From NCBI GenBank assembly GCA_037893245.1, contig JBAIAA010000096.1, positions 1 to 64,000 on the forward strand: 64,000 nucleotides of DNA, in the 5' to 3' direction. The stretch's first letter is position 1, and every line of letters starts with the position of its first letter. Shown piece after piece: positions 46,900 to 56,650 of the stretch. The position numbers were made by a program, and so were the translations under genes. The DNA is from Crossaster papposus (taxonomy: Eukaryota; Echinodermata; Asteroidea; Velatida; Solasteridae). A model generated the notes under the pieces. That model saw only the letters and a program-made list of their open reading frames with translations, made no database searches and was not told the origin of the DNA.

Positions 46900-47036
46900 T
46901 TAAAGAGAATGTGCAGTTTTGGTAAGAGGGTGATTTTGCACTTCTTTTAAAGGTTCTACGCAGACCTTTCGAGGAGAATTGCTGTTTAATAATTTAAAAT
47001 GTGCCTTGGTGTGTAAGTAACAAATGGTCAAGACCA

Positions 47037-47692
47037 GCACCCGATTTCACTAAACTTTGCGACGCGTCGCAACTCGAATTACGAAGAGTAACGCGTCGTA
47101 TCTCGCGACGCGTCGTACGATCCATTTCACTAAAGTTACGATGCGTTCAACGCGTCGCAAATACCTTGACAACGGCAAGTAACACGTCGTAAGTTACGAA
47201 GTGTATTTGGGTCGTCGTAAAATAAGATGCGTCTTTTCATAGCCAGTTTTACGCCATAGAAATGAAACAAACGAGACTAGAATACTCAGAAAATGTGTTG
47301 GAAGTTGTAAATAAAACATTCATCGTAGTCATATGAATAAACCTTGAATAGTGCACTTGAAATTTAAAATTAACTAGAGGTCCACAGCAAGCTTGTTTTT
47401 CGTTAAAATTGCATCGTACGTCAGCCATTTTGATAAACATTTTTGAAGCTTTGCGAGACGAAATTCGACGACTCTTTGCTGAATACCAGACGGCTATTTA
47501 CTGTGAGTTGAATAGGTACATACAACAGTCGTTGTTTTGTGCTATAAATACACCTACGACGCGTCGCACGTACGATGTGTTTCGTGAAATCGATTTCAAG
47601 ACGCGTCGCAGCTGCGACGCGTCGTAGAGATACGACGCGTCGCAGGGCTGCGATGCGTCGTAAGTTAAGAAGAGTTTAGTGAAATCGGGTGC
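47037..47692. mobile_element. DNA element with GACGCGTCG-rich ends
   Basis: Inverted ends GCACCCGATTTCACTAAACT (47037-47056) and its exact complement (47673-47692). CAG directly abuts CACCCG on both sides, suggesting a 3-bp target. Both subterminal regions are packed with the self-complementary GCGACGCGTCGC and variants (over ten copies), while the middle (47230-47530) is AT-rich with no recognised gene. Superfamily unknown. Confidence 0.7.
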
Positions 47693-48090
47693 AGGGGTGA
47701 TAAACTTGTATAAAATGACATTAATTGGGGTTAATCACCGTAAATGTAATTGTCCCCCTCATTAACATGTTCAAACACTGACAAATGGTGGCACTGTTCG
47801 TGACGAACATTCGGCCGGCAACCCACCATAAGAAACAAAATTATAGTCTGGTACCTGGCAATACGTCTGGACACCAGATAAGCCCCATGACGTACGTGCA
47901 GCATGCGATCCGAGTACATACAGTACATGTACAATGTACATGCGTGATGCCATGCACGCGGGTACGTCCGCAGCAGATTTTGTTCAGACATGGCGAGTAA
48001 AGACGACAGTAATTCGGGGCCGGGAAGCGCATATTCCACAGAATCGGACGAAATTTTTGCAGTGTCATCAGAAATATTGTTGGCACTACA
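47693..48090. other. Non-coding, MITE to BEL element
   Basis: Overlapping short frames on both strands, none supportable. Palindromic TGTACATGTACA-like repeats occur near 47920-47940. Confidence 0.35.
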
Positions 48091-48095
48091 GTTGG

Positions 48096-48899
48096 TGTAG
48101 CGGACGTTGTGTATTATTTAGCTTTTCTTATTATTTTGTCTTTAATTAATACCATTTAATCATCTATAGGTTTAGAAATTATTTTATCCTCATTATCTAG
48201 CTTAGACATGTACATGTACAATTTAGATGTACAATTTAGTGTAAGATCCCTTGACCACAGTCCCCGATCCCTGCACGACCTTGTTTTGCCCAACTCTGCC
48301 AGGCCTGGGTGGCGGTCCCCATAGCAACCTTCCCCAACTCCAGAGCAAAACATTCCCTAAGGTGCCATAATTTCACCCTGTTGGGATACTGTCTGTGCAT
48401 TGACCATAGTTTTAGCCCATTTTCCCACCATTCTGTTGCTAGTGTCCAAACCTACCACACCTGTTTTTATACCGTTAGTTTTACCATAGAGAAAGGAACT
48501 TTTACACACCGTTAGATACCCGATTTTGGCAACAACCCCAGCGTAGTAAGTACATAGTTTTTCTCCATTATCTTATAGTTTAATTATTACTAGTTTAATA
48601 TCTAATTGTTTATTTCCTTTTTGTGTACCCAATTTACTTTATTCTACCATTTATATTAGTTTATAATTTCCCCTTATATTTTGTTGTTTTCCAGCAAAAC
48701 CTTCCTTCCATACTTCCTTATACCGTACTTCCGTACTTCATTACTTCCATCTTACATCTGTACATCAAAACCTCATTTCTGCAATTGATTCTACTTGATT
48801 GAACTGTAAATAAAGACATAAAGGAAGCGTATATTGTACCATGGGACACTTTTCTTCACACCTTACGACAACGCAAGTCTATAGCTGTAGTCGGCTATA
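48096..48899 (+). repeat. 5' LTR of BEL/Pao element
   Basis: Starts TGTAGCGGACGTTG and ends CGGCTATA. AATAAA at 48809-48814 is a likely polyadenylation signal. Confidence 0.93.
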
Positions 48900-48944
48900 T
48901 TAGTTTTGTACGATTGAACTGGAATTCTATGAGACTTTTTCGTT

Positions 48945-49484
48945 ATGAATAACAATAATGAGAACGGCGGTGATGGAGATCCCCCAGAAGGACATGATGA
49001 ATTTACTCAAGATGAAATAAACGTCGGTGACTCTGCAAGCCAGCACAGTTACCGATCACACCAACCCTCACGTGCCGGATCAATTACTTCATCAGTGAGG
49101 TCGTCGACCTCGAGTGCCTACGTAAGAGCCAGAGCAGAAAGAGCTGCACTTGCGGCAGAGGCCAAGGCCCTGGACGAGCAAAATGCCCTTGAACTTGAAA
49201 CTCTTCAAGTTCAAATAGAGATCAAACAGCGTCAGCTCCAATTACAACAACGAAAACGCGAAATCGAGCTGAAGGTTAAATACGCCAGAGCCGATGCCGT
49301 GGCCCAGACGTATGCTGAGGCTGAGAACACAACTTCAGACGTGTGCTTCAAACCAAACCCTACACTTCAACCTACACCGAAGCGCCCTCTGGAATATGTA
49401 CACACCCCATACCAGTCTGCACAGCCCAGCTATACGCCAACACCATTTTCCATTCCCACACCTGCTGCTGCTACATCATATTAA
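48945..49484 (+). CDS. gag: BEL/Pao N-terminal Gag segment, ends at TAA
   Basis: A 179-aa segment with an acidic, Ser-rich start (MNNNNENGGDGD; SASQHSYRSHQPSRAGS) and a long Ala/Glu/Gln coiled coil (RARAERAALAAEAKALDEQ, then IKQRQLQLQQRKREIELK), as in the N-terminal part of BEL Gag proteins. The TAA at 49482-49484 lies in the same frame as the downstream ORF, so Gag is probably split by a nonsense mutation rather than a natural end, although a natural boundary cannot be excluded. Confidence 0.8.
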   Translation: MNNNNENGGDGDPPEGHDEFTQDEINVGDSASQHSYRSHQPSRAGSITSSVRSSTSSAYVRARAERAALAAEAKALDEQNALELETLQVQIEIKQRQLQLQQRKREIELKVKYARADAVAQTYAEAENTTSDVCFKPNPTLQPTPKRPLEYVHTPYQSAQPSYTPTPFSIPTPAAATSY

Positions 49485-49490
49485 CCTGAC

Positions 49491-52400
49491 ATGGGAAATC
49501 TACTACACAAACTGATCAGTGACACGCGCGTTCATCAACAATCCCTGGTGGACGCATTTCAACTTCCTAAGGTGGAACTCGCAACGTTTGATGGCGATCC
49601 CCTCAGATACTGGACATTCTTTCGAGCGTTCCAGAACACTGTTGCGAGGGAGACGGTAAGCGACGGTGCTCAATTGACACGCCTGCTCCAGTACTGCACC
49701 GGTAAAGCAAGAAAACTTCTCCAGTGCTGCACCGTGAAAGAACCTACAGAGGGCTATGCCCTCGCACTCCAACTTCTCAAGGAGAGATATGGCGATGAGC
49801 ACACTATAACACAAGCATGGATTGACAAGGTCACAACGAGGCCCAATGTCACAGACAACGAATCTCTGCAAGATCTCGCCGATGACTTAAGATGCTGTCG
49901 CGAGACCCTTGACACCATGGGGTATCTCAATGAATTGAACAACAGAAACAGTCTACTTCTTATTGTTGACAAGCTACCATACCACCTGAGAGCCAGATGG
50001 CTACGAGAGGTACACAAAATAAAGATTACCAAATCAAGACCCCCAAATATTGATGACGTCATGCAGTTTGTTACAAGGGCGGCCGAGGAGGTTCGAGACC
50101 CAGTCTTTGGCAAAATCACCCAGAGGGGATCAGCCAAAGGAGACACCAAGCCAAGGTTCAACAAGACGCGTGGCCAACGGACGAATTTTGGCGTCCAAAC
50201 CACATCTGCGGCAACAAATCCTTACGACAAACCCAGAACAAGGCCAGCCTCATCATCTCCTTATGATCCCTGCCCCAGTTGCGGACAATCCCATCACCTT
50301 AACCAATGTGATGCATTTAAGACGCTCAGAGTTAAGGATCGGCTGACCTTTGTGCAGAGCAAGAAACTGTGTGTAAACTGCTACAAGCCAGGACACTTGG
50401 GTAAGGACTGCCCACGACCCTATGTGTGCTCAATCCAAGGATGCGGCAAAAAACACAACAAGTACCTGCACCTACCGCGCCCACAGAACAACATCCCGTC
50501 CACAGGGACTGCTGCCGACTTTGGCCAATCTATGACGAGTGGGTCTTCAAGCTCATCCCAGGTACAACCCGCAGATAATCCCACGGTCGTCTGTAATTCC
50601 ACCGGGGTCGGCCCTGGAAAGGTCGCATTACCCATCGTTCCTGTCAAGGTCAGGAGTCAAGGAGAACATCACTTTGTGAAAACATACGCCCTGCTAGATA
50701 CCGGTTCAACGCAGAGCTTCTGCTCTGAGGACCTGACGCGCCGCCTAGGTGTCTGTGGGAAGGAGGATACCATCCGTCTTACCACACTCGACCAGAAAGA
50801 GGTCCAAGTATGCACCAATGTTGTCCACCTCGAAGTGGCTGACCTTTACGACACTCACCTTTTTCCGTTGCCAGCTGTTCTTACAAGGCCCCAGCTGAAC
50901 ATTGGCCTCAACAGTCTTGCAGTGCAGGAAGACTTGAGTGTCTGGCCACACCTCAGTGATTTACCGATACCAGATGTCGACATTGACGATGTACACCTTC
51001 TTATTGGGCAAGACGTCCCAGACATAATGATACCTAGGGAGGTTCGCGCTGGCTCAAAAGGCGAACCTTATGCTACCAAGACCGCTTTGGGATGGACCCT
51101 AAATGGTCCAGTAACACACCAGAAGAGGCCCAAGTCTTCATCCTCCTACTTTGTCAACCCAGACACGGATCTTCAACGCCAGGTTGAAAGATTTTGGAGG
51201 ATTGATGACGTACAAACTGTGGGCAGTGACAACGAGACGATGTCTGTCAGCCAAAAGAAAGTTCTTTCTATTTGGGAGAACTCACTGCACCGTGACGGAG
51301 TAAACTACACTATGGACATTCCATTCAAAGAAAGACCACCACATTTGCCTAATGACAGGTTGATGGCAGAACACCGACTTAAATTGTTAGGTAAGCGTCT
51401 TTCCAAGGACCCCTCACTCAAGGAGAAGTACACCAGCGGCATCCATGATCTCCTTCAGAAGGGATATGCAGAGCCAGTTTCTGCGGAGGACATTGATCGA
51501 AGAGATGGCTGTGTCTGGTACCTCCCACATCATCCTGTGATCAACCCGCGTAAACCAGACAAGGTTCGCATTGTATATGACTGCGCCGCCCGGTACCAAG
51601 GTACCTCACTTTATGACACCGTCTATCAAGGACCTGACCTGACAAACAAGCTGATCGGAGTTCTTCTACGTTTCCGACAAGAACGCATAGCTCTCATGGC
51701 CGACATTGAAGGCATGTTTCATCAGGTTCGTGTGTCCATGGCTGACCGAGACGCCCTTCGTTTCCTTTGGTGGAAGGGGGACGATATCGAGTCCCAACCA
51801 CTGATGTACCGGATGACAGCTCACTTGTTCGGAGGAGTTTGGAGTCCAAGCTGTGCTAACTTCACCTTGAAGCGTGTAGCACAAGATTACCGTGAGTTGT
51901 ACGACACCGCCACCATTGAGACCATAGATCAAAACTTCTATGTTGACGACTGCCTCAAATCTGTTTCTTTCGAAGATGAAGCCACTCGACTAGTCAGTCA
52001 GTTACGTGAGTTGCTAGCCCGTGGAGGATTCCGACTGACCAAGTGGTTAAGTAACTCTCGTACCGTGTTGAAGTCACTACCCCAGGCCGAGTGTGCAAAG
52101 GCTGTCATGTCTATGGACCTAGATAAAGAACTACTTCCTTCCGAGCGAGCATTGGGAGTACTTTGGAAGATCGAGACTGACACCTTTGGATTTGACACCA
52201 ACCTAAAAGAGAAACCCGACACCAGAAGAGGATTGCTGAGCGTCACAAGCTCAATATACGACCCACTTGGATTTGTCAGCCCCTTCGTCCTAAAGGCAAA
52301 GATGATCTTCCAGACACTCTGCCGCCTTAAGATAGGGTGGGATGACCCTATTCCCAGCACCATTCTCGAGCAGTGGAAACGGTGGTTAACAGATCTGCCG

Positions 52401-53282
52401 TTGATAGAAGGAATGAAGGTACCCAGATGTGTTAAACCTGTCCACAGTGAAGCCATTGTCAAGGCACAGTTACATCATTTCGCAGATGCGTCCGAACGAG
52501 GTTACGGTGCCGTCAGCTACCTACGTCTTACTGACACCGACGGTCGAAATCACTGCTCATTCGTGATGGCTAAAGCTAAACTTGCGCCGCTTAAGACGGC
52601 TACTATACCTAGACTGGAGCTGGCCGCGGCAGTCGTGTCTGTGAAGCTTGACAGAATGATCAAACTCCATATGCAATTACAATTTGCAGAGTCTATCTTC
52701 TGGTCTGATAGCATGATTGTCCTCCAATACCTTAGCAATGAAGATAAGCAGTTTCAGACCTATGTCGCCAATCGAATCGCCATGATCCAAGATCAATCCT
52801 CTCCAAACCAGTGGAGACATGTTGATTCTGCCTCAAATCCAGCAGATGACGTATCAAGGGGAATGGCAGCCCAACAACTTATCGACTGTGAACGCTGGTT
52901 GAATGGTCCAGCCTTTCTACTGAAAGAGGAAGATGCTTGGCCAGTTCAACCAGACCTCAAGTCCCTTCAGCTGCAAGAAGAGGCTGAGGTTAAGAAAGAA
53001 CCACTGATATACGCGACCAATACCAACACCACACCAATGTCCGATCCTATGGATGACTTGATTGGCCGCTTCTCATCCTGGTACGCTCTGAAGAGAGCAG
53101 TGGCTTGGGTCCTCCGTGTGAAACAGTTGTTGCGCATGAGAGCTCTCAAGCTGACTGACACAACCACCCTAGCTGGCAAGTCTCTGTCAGTTAAAGGACT
53201 TCAAGATGCCGAAGCTGCAATTGTCCGCCACACTCAGCACACTGCGTTCAACGAGGAGCACCTAAAGTCAAATCGCCTTTAA
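49491..53282 (+). CDS. pol: BEL/Pao Gag-Pol polyprotein (capsid, zinc knuckles, protease, RT, RNase H)
   Basis: 1263 codons. The order of domains is: capsid-like region (LPKVELATFDGDPLRYW near residue 25), zinc knuckles (CPSCGQSHHLNQC; CVNCYKPGHLGKDC, about residues 255-310), aspartic protease (TYALLDTGSTQSFCSEDL, about residue 400), BEL reverse transcriptase (DGCVWYLPHHPV; RIVYDCAARYQGTSL; catalytic FYVDDCLKS near 51940), the A17-type region, and RNase H (HHFADASERGYGAVSYL near 52480). It stops at TAA 53280-53282, and the same frame continues at once with LSPITSNSHILCVGGRL, the integrase start, so this stop is a nonsense mutation. Confidence 0.92.
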   Translation: MGNLLHKLISDTRVHQQSLVDAFQLPKVELATFDGDPLRYWTFFRAFQNTVARETVSDGAQLTRLLQYCTGKARKLLQCCTVKEPTEGYALALQLLKERYGDEHTITQAWIDKVTTRPNVTDNESLQDLADDLRCCRETLDTMGYLNELNNRNSLLLIVDKLPYHLRARWLREVHKIKITKSRPPNIDDVMQFVTRAAEEVRDPVFGKITQRGSAKGDTKPRFNKTRGQRTNFGVQTTSAATNPYDKPRTRPASSSPYDPCPSCGQSHHLNQCDAFKTLRVKDRLTFVQSKKLCVNCYKPGHLGKDCPRPYVCSIQGCGKKHNKYLHLPRPQNNIPSTGTAADFGQSMTSGSSSSSQVQPADNPTVVCNSTGVGPGKVALPIVPVKVRSQGEHHFVKTYALLDTGSTQSFCSEDLTRRLGVCGKEDTIRLTTLDQKEVQVCTNVVHLEVADLYDTHLFPLPAVLTRPQLNIGLNSLAVQEDLSVWPHLSDLPIPDVDIDDVHLLIGQDVPDIMIPREVRAGSKGEPYATKTALGWTLNGPVTHQKRPKSSSSYFVNPDTDLQRQVERFWRIDDVQTVGSDNETMSVSQKKVLSIWENSLHRDGVNYTMDIPFKERPPHLPNDRLMAEHRLKLLGKRLSKDPSLKEKYTSGIHDLLQKGYAEPVSAEDIDRRDGCVWYLPHHPVINPRKPDKVRIVYDCAARYQGTSLYDTVYQGPDLTNKLIGVLLRFRQERIALMADIEGMFHQVRVSMADRDALRFLWWKGDDIESQPLMYRMTAHLFGGVWSPSCANFTLKRVAQDYRELYDTATIETIDQNFYVDDCLKSVSFEDEATRLVSQLRELLARGGFRLTKWLSNSRTVLKSLPQAECAKAVMSMDLDKELLPSERALGVLWKIETDTFGFDTNLKEKPDTRRGLLSVTSSIYDPLGFVSPFVLKAKMIFQTLCRLKIGWDDPIPSTILEQWKRWLTDLPLIEGMKVPRCVKPVHSEAIVKAQLHHFADASERGYGAVSYLRLTDTDGRNHCSFVMAKAKLAPLKTATIPRLELAAAVVSVKLDRMIKLHMQLQFAESIFWSDSMIVLQYLSNEDKQFQTYVANRIAMIQDQSSPNQWRHVDSASNPADDVSRGMAAQQLIDCERWLNGPAFLLKEEDAWPVQPDLKSLQLQEEAEVKKEPLIYATNTNTTPMSDPMDDLIGRFSSWYALKRAVAWVLRVKQLLRMRALKLTDTTTLAGKSLSVKGLQDAEAAIVRHTQHTAFNEEHLKSNRL

Positions 53283-53285
53283 AGG

Positions 53286-54236
53286 TTGTCCCCCATAACC
53301 TCGAACAGCCATATCTTATGTGTCGGCGGACGCCTGACGAATGCCAACATACCACACCAAGCTAAACACCCATGGATCATGCCAAATAAACACAGAGTGA
53401 CCGAGCTCATCATTCAGCAATACCATCATCAGTACGGACATTCTGGTGGCGAAAGGATCCTTGCTGAGCTGCACCAGAAGTACTGGATCGTAAAGGGGCG
53501 CATTGCCGTTAAGCGCGTTCTACGCCGCTGCCTAAAATGCAAGAAGAAGAAGGCAACCCCTGAAACCCAAGTGATGGCGGACCTGCCCAAGGATCGAGTG
53601 ACCCATGGAGCAGCACCATTCAGCACAGTGGGTGTTGATTTCGTTGGCCCTTTCATGGTGAAGAGAGCCCGCAGTGAGTTAAAGCGATACGGGTGCTTAT
53701 TCACCTGCCTTACAACTAGAGCCATCCACATAGAGATCTGCCAGAGCCTGGAGACCGATTCCTTCATTAACGCACTCCAGCGTTTTATAAGTCGCCGGGG
53801 ACAGCCAGCCCAAATCCGCTCGGATAATGGGACCAACTTCGTAGGAGCGCAACGCGAACTTCGTCGTGCTCTACAAGACTGGAACCAGCACCAAATAGAG
53901 AGCTACCTGCATCAGCGAGAAGTTCAATGGATTTTCAATCCACCAGCCGCTTCGCACATGGGTGGAGTTTGGGAACGACAGATACGGACCGTTCGCTCTA
54001 TCCTAGGAAGTCTCCTTCACCAGCAACTGACTGATGACGAAGGATTAAACACTCTGATGTGTATTGTTGAGGGAATAGTAAACGGACGTCCAATCACAAA
54101 GCTTTCAGATGATCCCAAAGATGCCTCACCTCTCACACCCAACCACCTGTTACTCCTTCGATCTGGTCAGACCCTACCACCTGGACACTTCGATACCAAG
54201 GATCTCTATAAGAGACGCTGGCGCCAGGTCCAGTAA
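53286..54236 (+). CDS. BEL/Pao integrase segment, cut by nonsense codons
   Basis: In frame with the preceding ORF. It shows the integrase zinc finger (HHQYGHSGGERILAELHQKY, then CLKCKKKKA) and the DDE core (VGVDFVGPF; IRSDNGTNFVG; PPAASHMGGVWERQIR), all catalytic residues retained. The TAA at 54234-54236 sits where relatives usually carry Tyr in RWRQVQ-LAD, and the frame continues as [18 protein letters not shown]. Confidence 0.9.
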   Translation: MSPITSNSHILCVGGRLTNANIPHQAKHPWIMPNKHRVTELIIQQYHHQYGHSGGERILAELHQKYWIVKGRIAVKRVLRRCLKCKKKKATPETQVMADLPKDRVTHGAAPFSTVGVDFVGPFMVKRARSELKRYGCLFTCLTTRAIHIEICQSLETDSFINALQRFISRRGQPAQIRSDNGTNFVGAQRELRRALQDWNQHQIESYLHQREVQWIFNPPAASHMGGVWERQIRTVRSILGSLLHQQLTDDEGLNTLMCIVEGIVNGRPITKLSDDPKDASPLTPNHLLLLRSGQTLPPGHFDTKDLYKRRWRQVQ

Positions 54237-54564
54237 CTCGCTGATGTCTTCTGGACCCGATGGTTGAAGGAATACCTCCCATCACTGCAGCACCGCCAGA
54301 AATGGCTACACCCGCAGAGAAATCTGGATTGGAGATCTTGTTTTGATCCGTCACGAGAGCACCCCACGCAGCAAATGGCCTTTGAGTCTTATTGTGGCCA
54401 CGCACCCAGGGAAAGATGGATATGTCCGCTCCGTTCGTGTCAAAACCCAAGCCGGAGTGTATGTTAGACCGACTGACAAGATCTGTCTTCTTGAAGCCGA
54501 GTTGACACCATCAACTGCGACGACTGATACCGGCCAGGATGAGGACGATAATGATAACACTTAG
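54237..54564 (+). pseudogene. BEL/Pao integrase C-terminal tail, frameshifted
   Basis: After the 54234 stop the frame reads [20 protein letters not shown]. Around 54320 one extra base shifts it, and the tail continues in the frame of 54343-54564 ([20 protein letters not shown], then [20 protein letters not shown]), the usual C-terminal module of BEL integrases. Confidence 0.85.
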
Positions 54565-54717
54565 TTATTAGTGGAAGCTAATCAGCTTTAAAGTTTCTTT
54601 ACATTTAGGAACTAGTCTTCTTCATCTTAAATCTGCTTAGTATTTTATAGGGAGATTTAGAGCACAACTGTCCTTGACTTTCGTGGATGACACAATCAGA
54701 TATGTCATCGGGGTCGG

Positions 54718-55533
54718 TGTAGCGGACGTTGTGTATTATTTAGCTTTTCTTATTATTTTGTCTTTAATTAATACCATTTAATCATCTATAGGTTTAGAAA
54801 TTATTTTATCCTCATTATCTAGCTTAGACATGTACATGTACAATTTAGATGTACAATTTAGTGTAAGATCCCTTGACCACAGTCCCCGATCCCTGCACGA
54901 CCTTGTTTTGCCCAACTCTGCCAGGCCTGGGTGGCGGTCCCCATAGCAACCTTCCCCAACTTCAGAGCAAAACATTCCCTAAGGTGCCATAATTTCACCC
55001 TGTTGGGATACTGTCTGTGCATTGACCATAGTTTTAGCCCATTTTCCCACCATTCTGTTGCTAGTGTCCAAACCTACCACACCTGTTTTTATACCGTTAG
55101 TTTTACACACCGTTAGTTTTACACACCGTTAGTTTTACACACCGTTAGATACCCGATTTTGGCAACAACCCCAGCGTAGTTAGTACATAGTTTTTCTCCA
55201 TTATCTTATAGTTTAATTATTACTAGTTTAATATCTAATTGTTTATTTCCTTTTTGTGCACCCAATTTACTTTATTCTACCATTTATATTAGTTTATAAT
55301 TTCCCCTTTATATTTTGTTGTTTTCCAGCAAAACCTTCCTTCCATACTTCCTTATACCGTACTTCCGTACTTCATTACTTCCATCTTACATCTGTACATC
55401 AAAACCTCATTTCTGCAATTGATTCTACTTGATTGAACTGTAAATAAAGACATAAAGGAAGCGTATATTGTACCATGGGACACTTTTCTTCACACCTTAC
55501 GACAACGCAAGTCTATAGCTGTAATCGGCTATA
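54718..55533 (+). repeat. 3' LTR of BEL/Pao element
   Basis: 816 bp. It carries three tandem TTAGTTTTACACACCG units (about 55097-55145) where the 5' LTR has a unique sequence with ACCATAGAGAAAGGAAC, plus several substitutions. AATAAA is at 55443-55448. Confidence 0.93.
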
Positions 55534-55538
55534 GTTGG

Positions 55539-55962
55539 TTTCAACAACCTTTTAAATTTCATGCCAAACGACTCGTACTATTTGCTCAAAGAAATCCGGC
55601 TCAAAGTGTTCGCTGCATAGCGTGGAGCTTGGTTTCAGGCCTATCCACTTAATTCGCCCTATTCAGCCGGACTTTGGCAGTCCAAATCCGTCTATATTTT
55701 GGATCAGTTGGAAATGTGTGCATGCTCATGCCATCTTTGTTGGTGTTGCTGCAACTTGCAGCAACACATCTGGCTGAGATTCACCTTTTAAATATGAAAA
55801 CTCAGAACAATTCCTTTGACAATAAACTTGAGTCGACCATCGACTGAATGATTTTGCATAGATACGCGTGGCACATGATGCATGCATGCACGGGCAGGCT
55901 GGTCGCGACGTCGAAGTCTTCCTGAACACATGTCACAATTCTGCAAATTTTACATGTTAAAT
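55539..55962. other. Non-coding, BEL to hAT-like element
   Basis: No gene recognised. Confidence 0.4.
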
Positions 55963-56495
55963 CAGGCATGCAACTTTTTTTTTTATTTTTTTTATTTTTT
56001 TAATTTTTTGGGGGCACATTACCAGACTCAAGCCAGAGATTAAAAAGGACAGTTAAGTCTAAAGCGTCGGCTTAACTAAGATCTTTAAAATGGATCTTGT
56101 CGGGTCAATATCATGCAATCCAAGTCTTCAAGGCTTCAAGTAGAAACCTTCAGTGCTCTGCAAACCGTCAAATACTCCATACTAGCTAGCCACAACTATG
56201 TTTTATACTTCACAGAATAAAAGGTAAAAAAGAATCACAAACTTGAAGCATTTTGTATATTTTTTAATAAAAAATATGCCATGAAAAAAACTGGAAATGT
56301 GTCAGTCAGCTTTCCATCCAAGTGGTCTAAAACTGCTTAGAATGCACAACAGAGCATCTAGAATTCAACATTTTTACGGGGCCCTAAGGCGGGCCCCGGA
56401 CCCCAGACCCCCGCCGGAAAGGCTTCGCGCTACGCGCTCGCAGATTAAGCACGGAGCAGTTTCCTCTTTTTTTAAATTGAAGAGTTGCATGCCTG
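55963..56495. mobile_element. hAT-like non-autonomous element
   Basis: Inverted ends CAGGCATGCAACT (55963-) and AGTTGCATGCCTG (to 56495) are flanked by GTTAAAT / GTTAATA, an imperfect 7-8-bp duplication. Contains a T-rich tract near 55976-56008 and a GC-rich GGGGCCC...GGGCCCC block near 56380-56400. No transposase. Confidence 0.65.
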
Positions 56496-56650
56496 GTTAA
56501 TAAGCTACCATTCTAGGGGCGGGGCCGGTACCCCAAAGCACTTTATATATATTTTTAGGACCCTTTAAATTCACATCTATAGCTCTGGCTGTCGATACCT
56601 ATTATTAAAAACATAAACACATTCATTTTCTTTCTTCCAGACAAAACAAA

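Larger units (their letters stand above)
45810..46960 (+). other. Partial duplication module D (TRIM upstream region only)
   Basis: 45810-46060 resembles the module start (AAAACGGCCAGAGTCAGAAC; TATAATTATCGGTCAATGGG). 46396-46960 matches 2570-2910 of module A (CATCTAGACTGTCTTCCCAT; GATTTTGCACTTCTTTTAAA). The similarity stops before the splice acceptor, and no TRIM exon follows. It carries two insertions: a foldback (46181-46395) and a TTAA MITE (46669-46899). A 32-bp direct repeat (GACAAGTCGACCGTTGAGAC) occurs at about 46107-46172. Confidence 0.7.
48096..55533 (+). mobile_element. BEL/Pao LTR retrotransposon, decayed
   Basis: The 7438-bp element has LTRs of 804 and 816 bp, flanked by GTTGG (48091-48095, 55534-55538). 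One reading frame runs from 48945 through Gag, protease, RT, RNase H and integrase but is cut by three in-frame TAA codons (49482, 53280, 54234), and a one-base insertion near 54320 shifts the last part. LTR differences (several substitutions plus one indel block) make it older than the gypsy element. I could not assign the primer tRNA. Confidence 0.92.
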
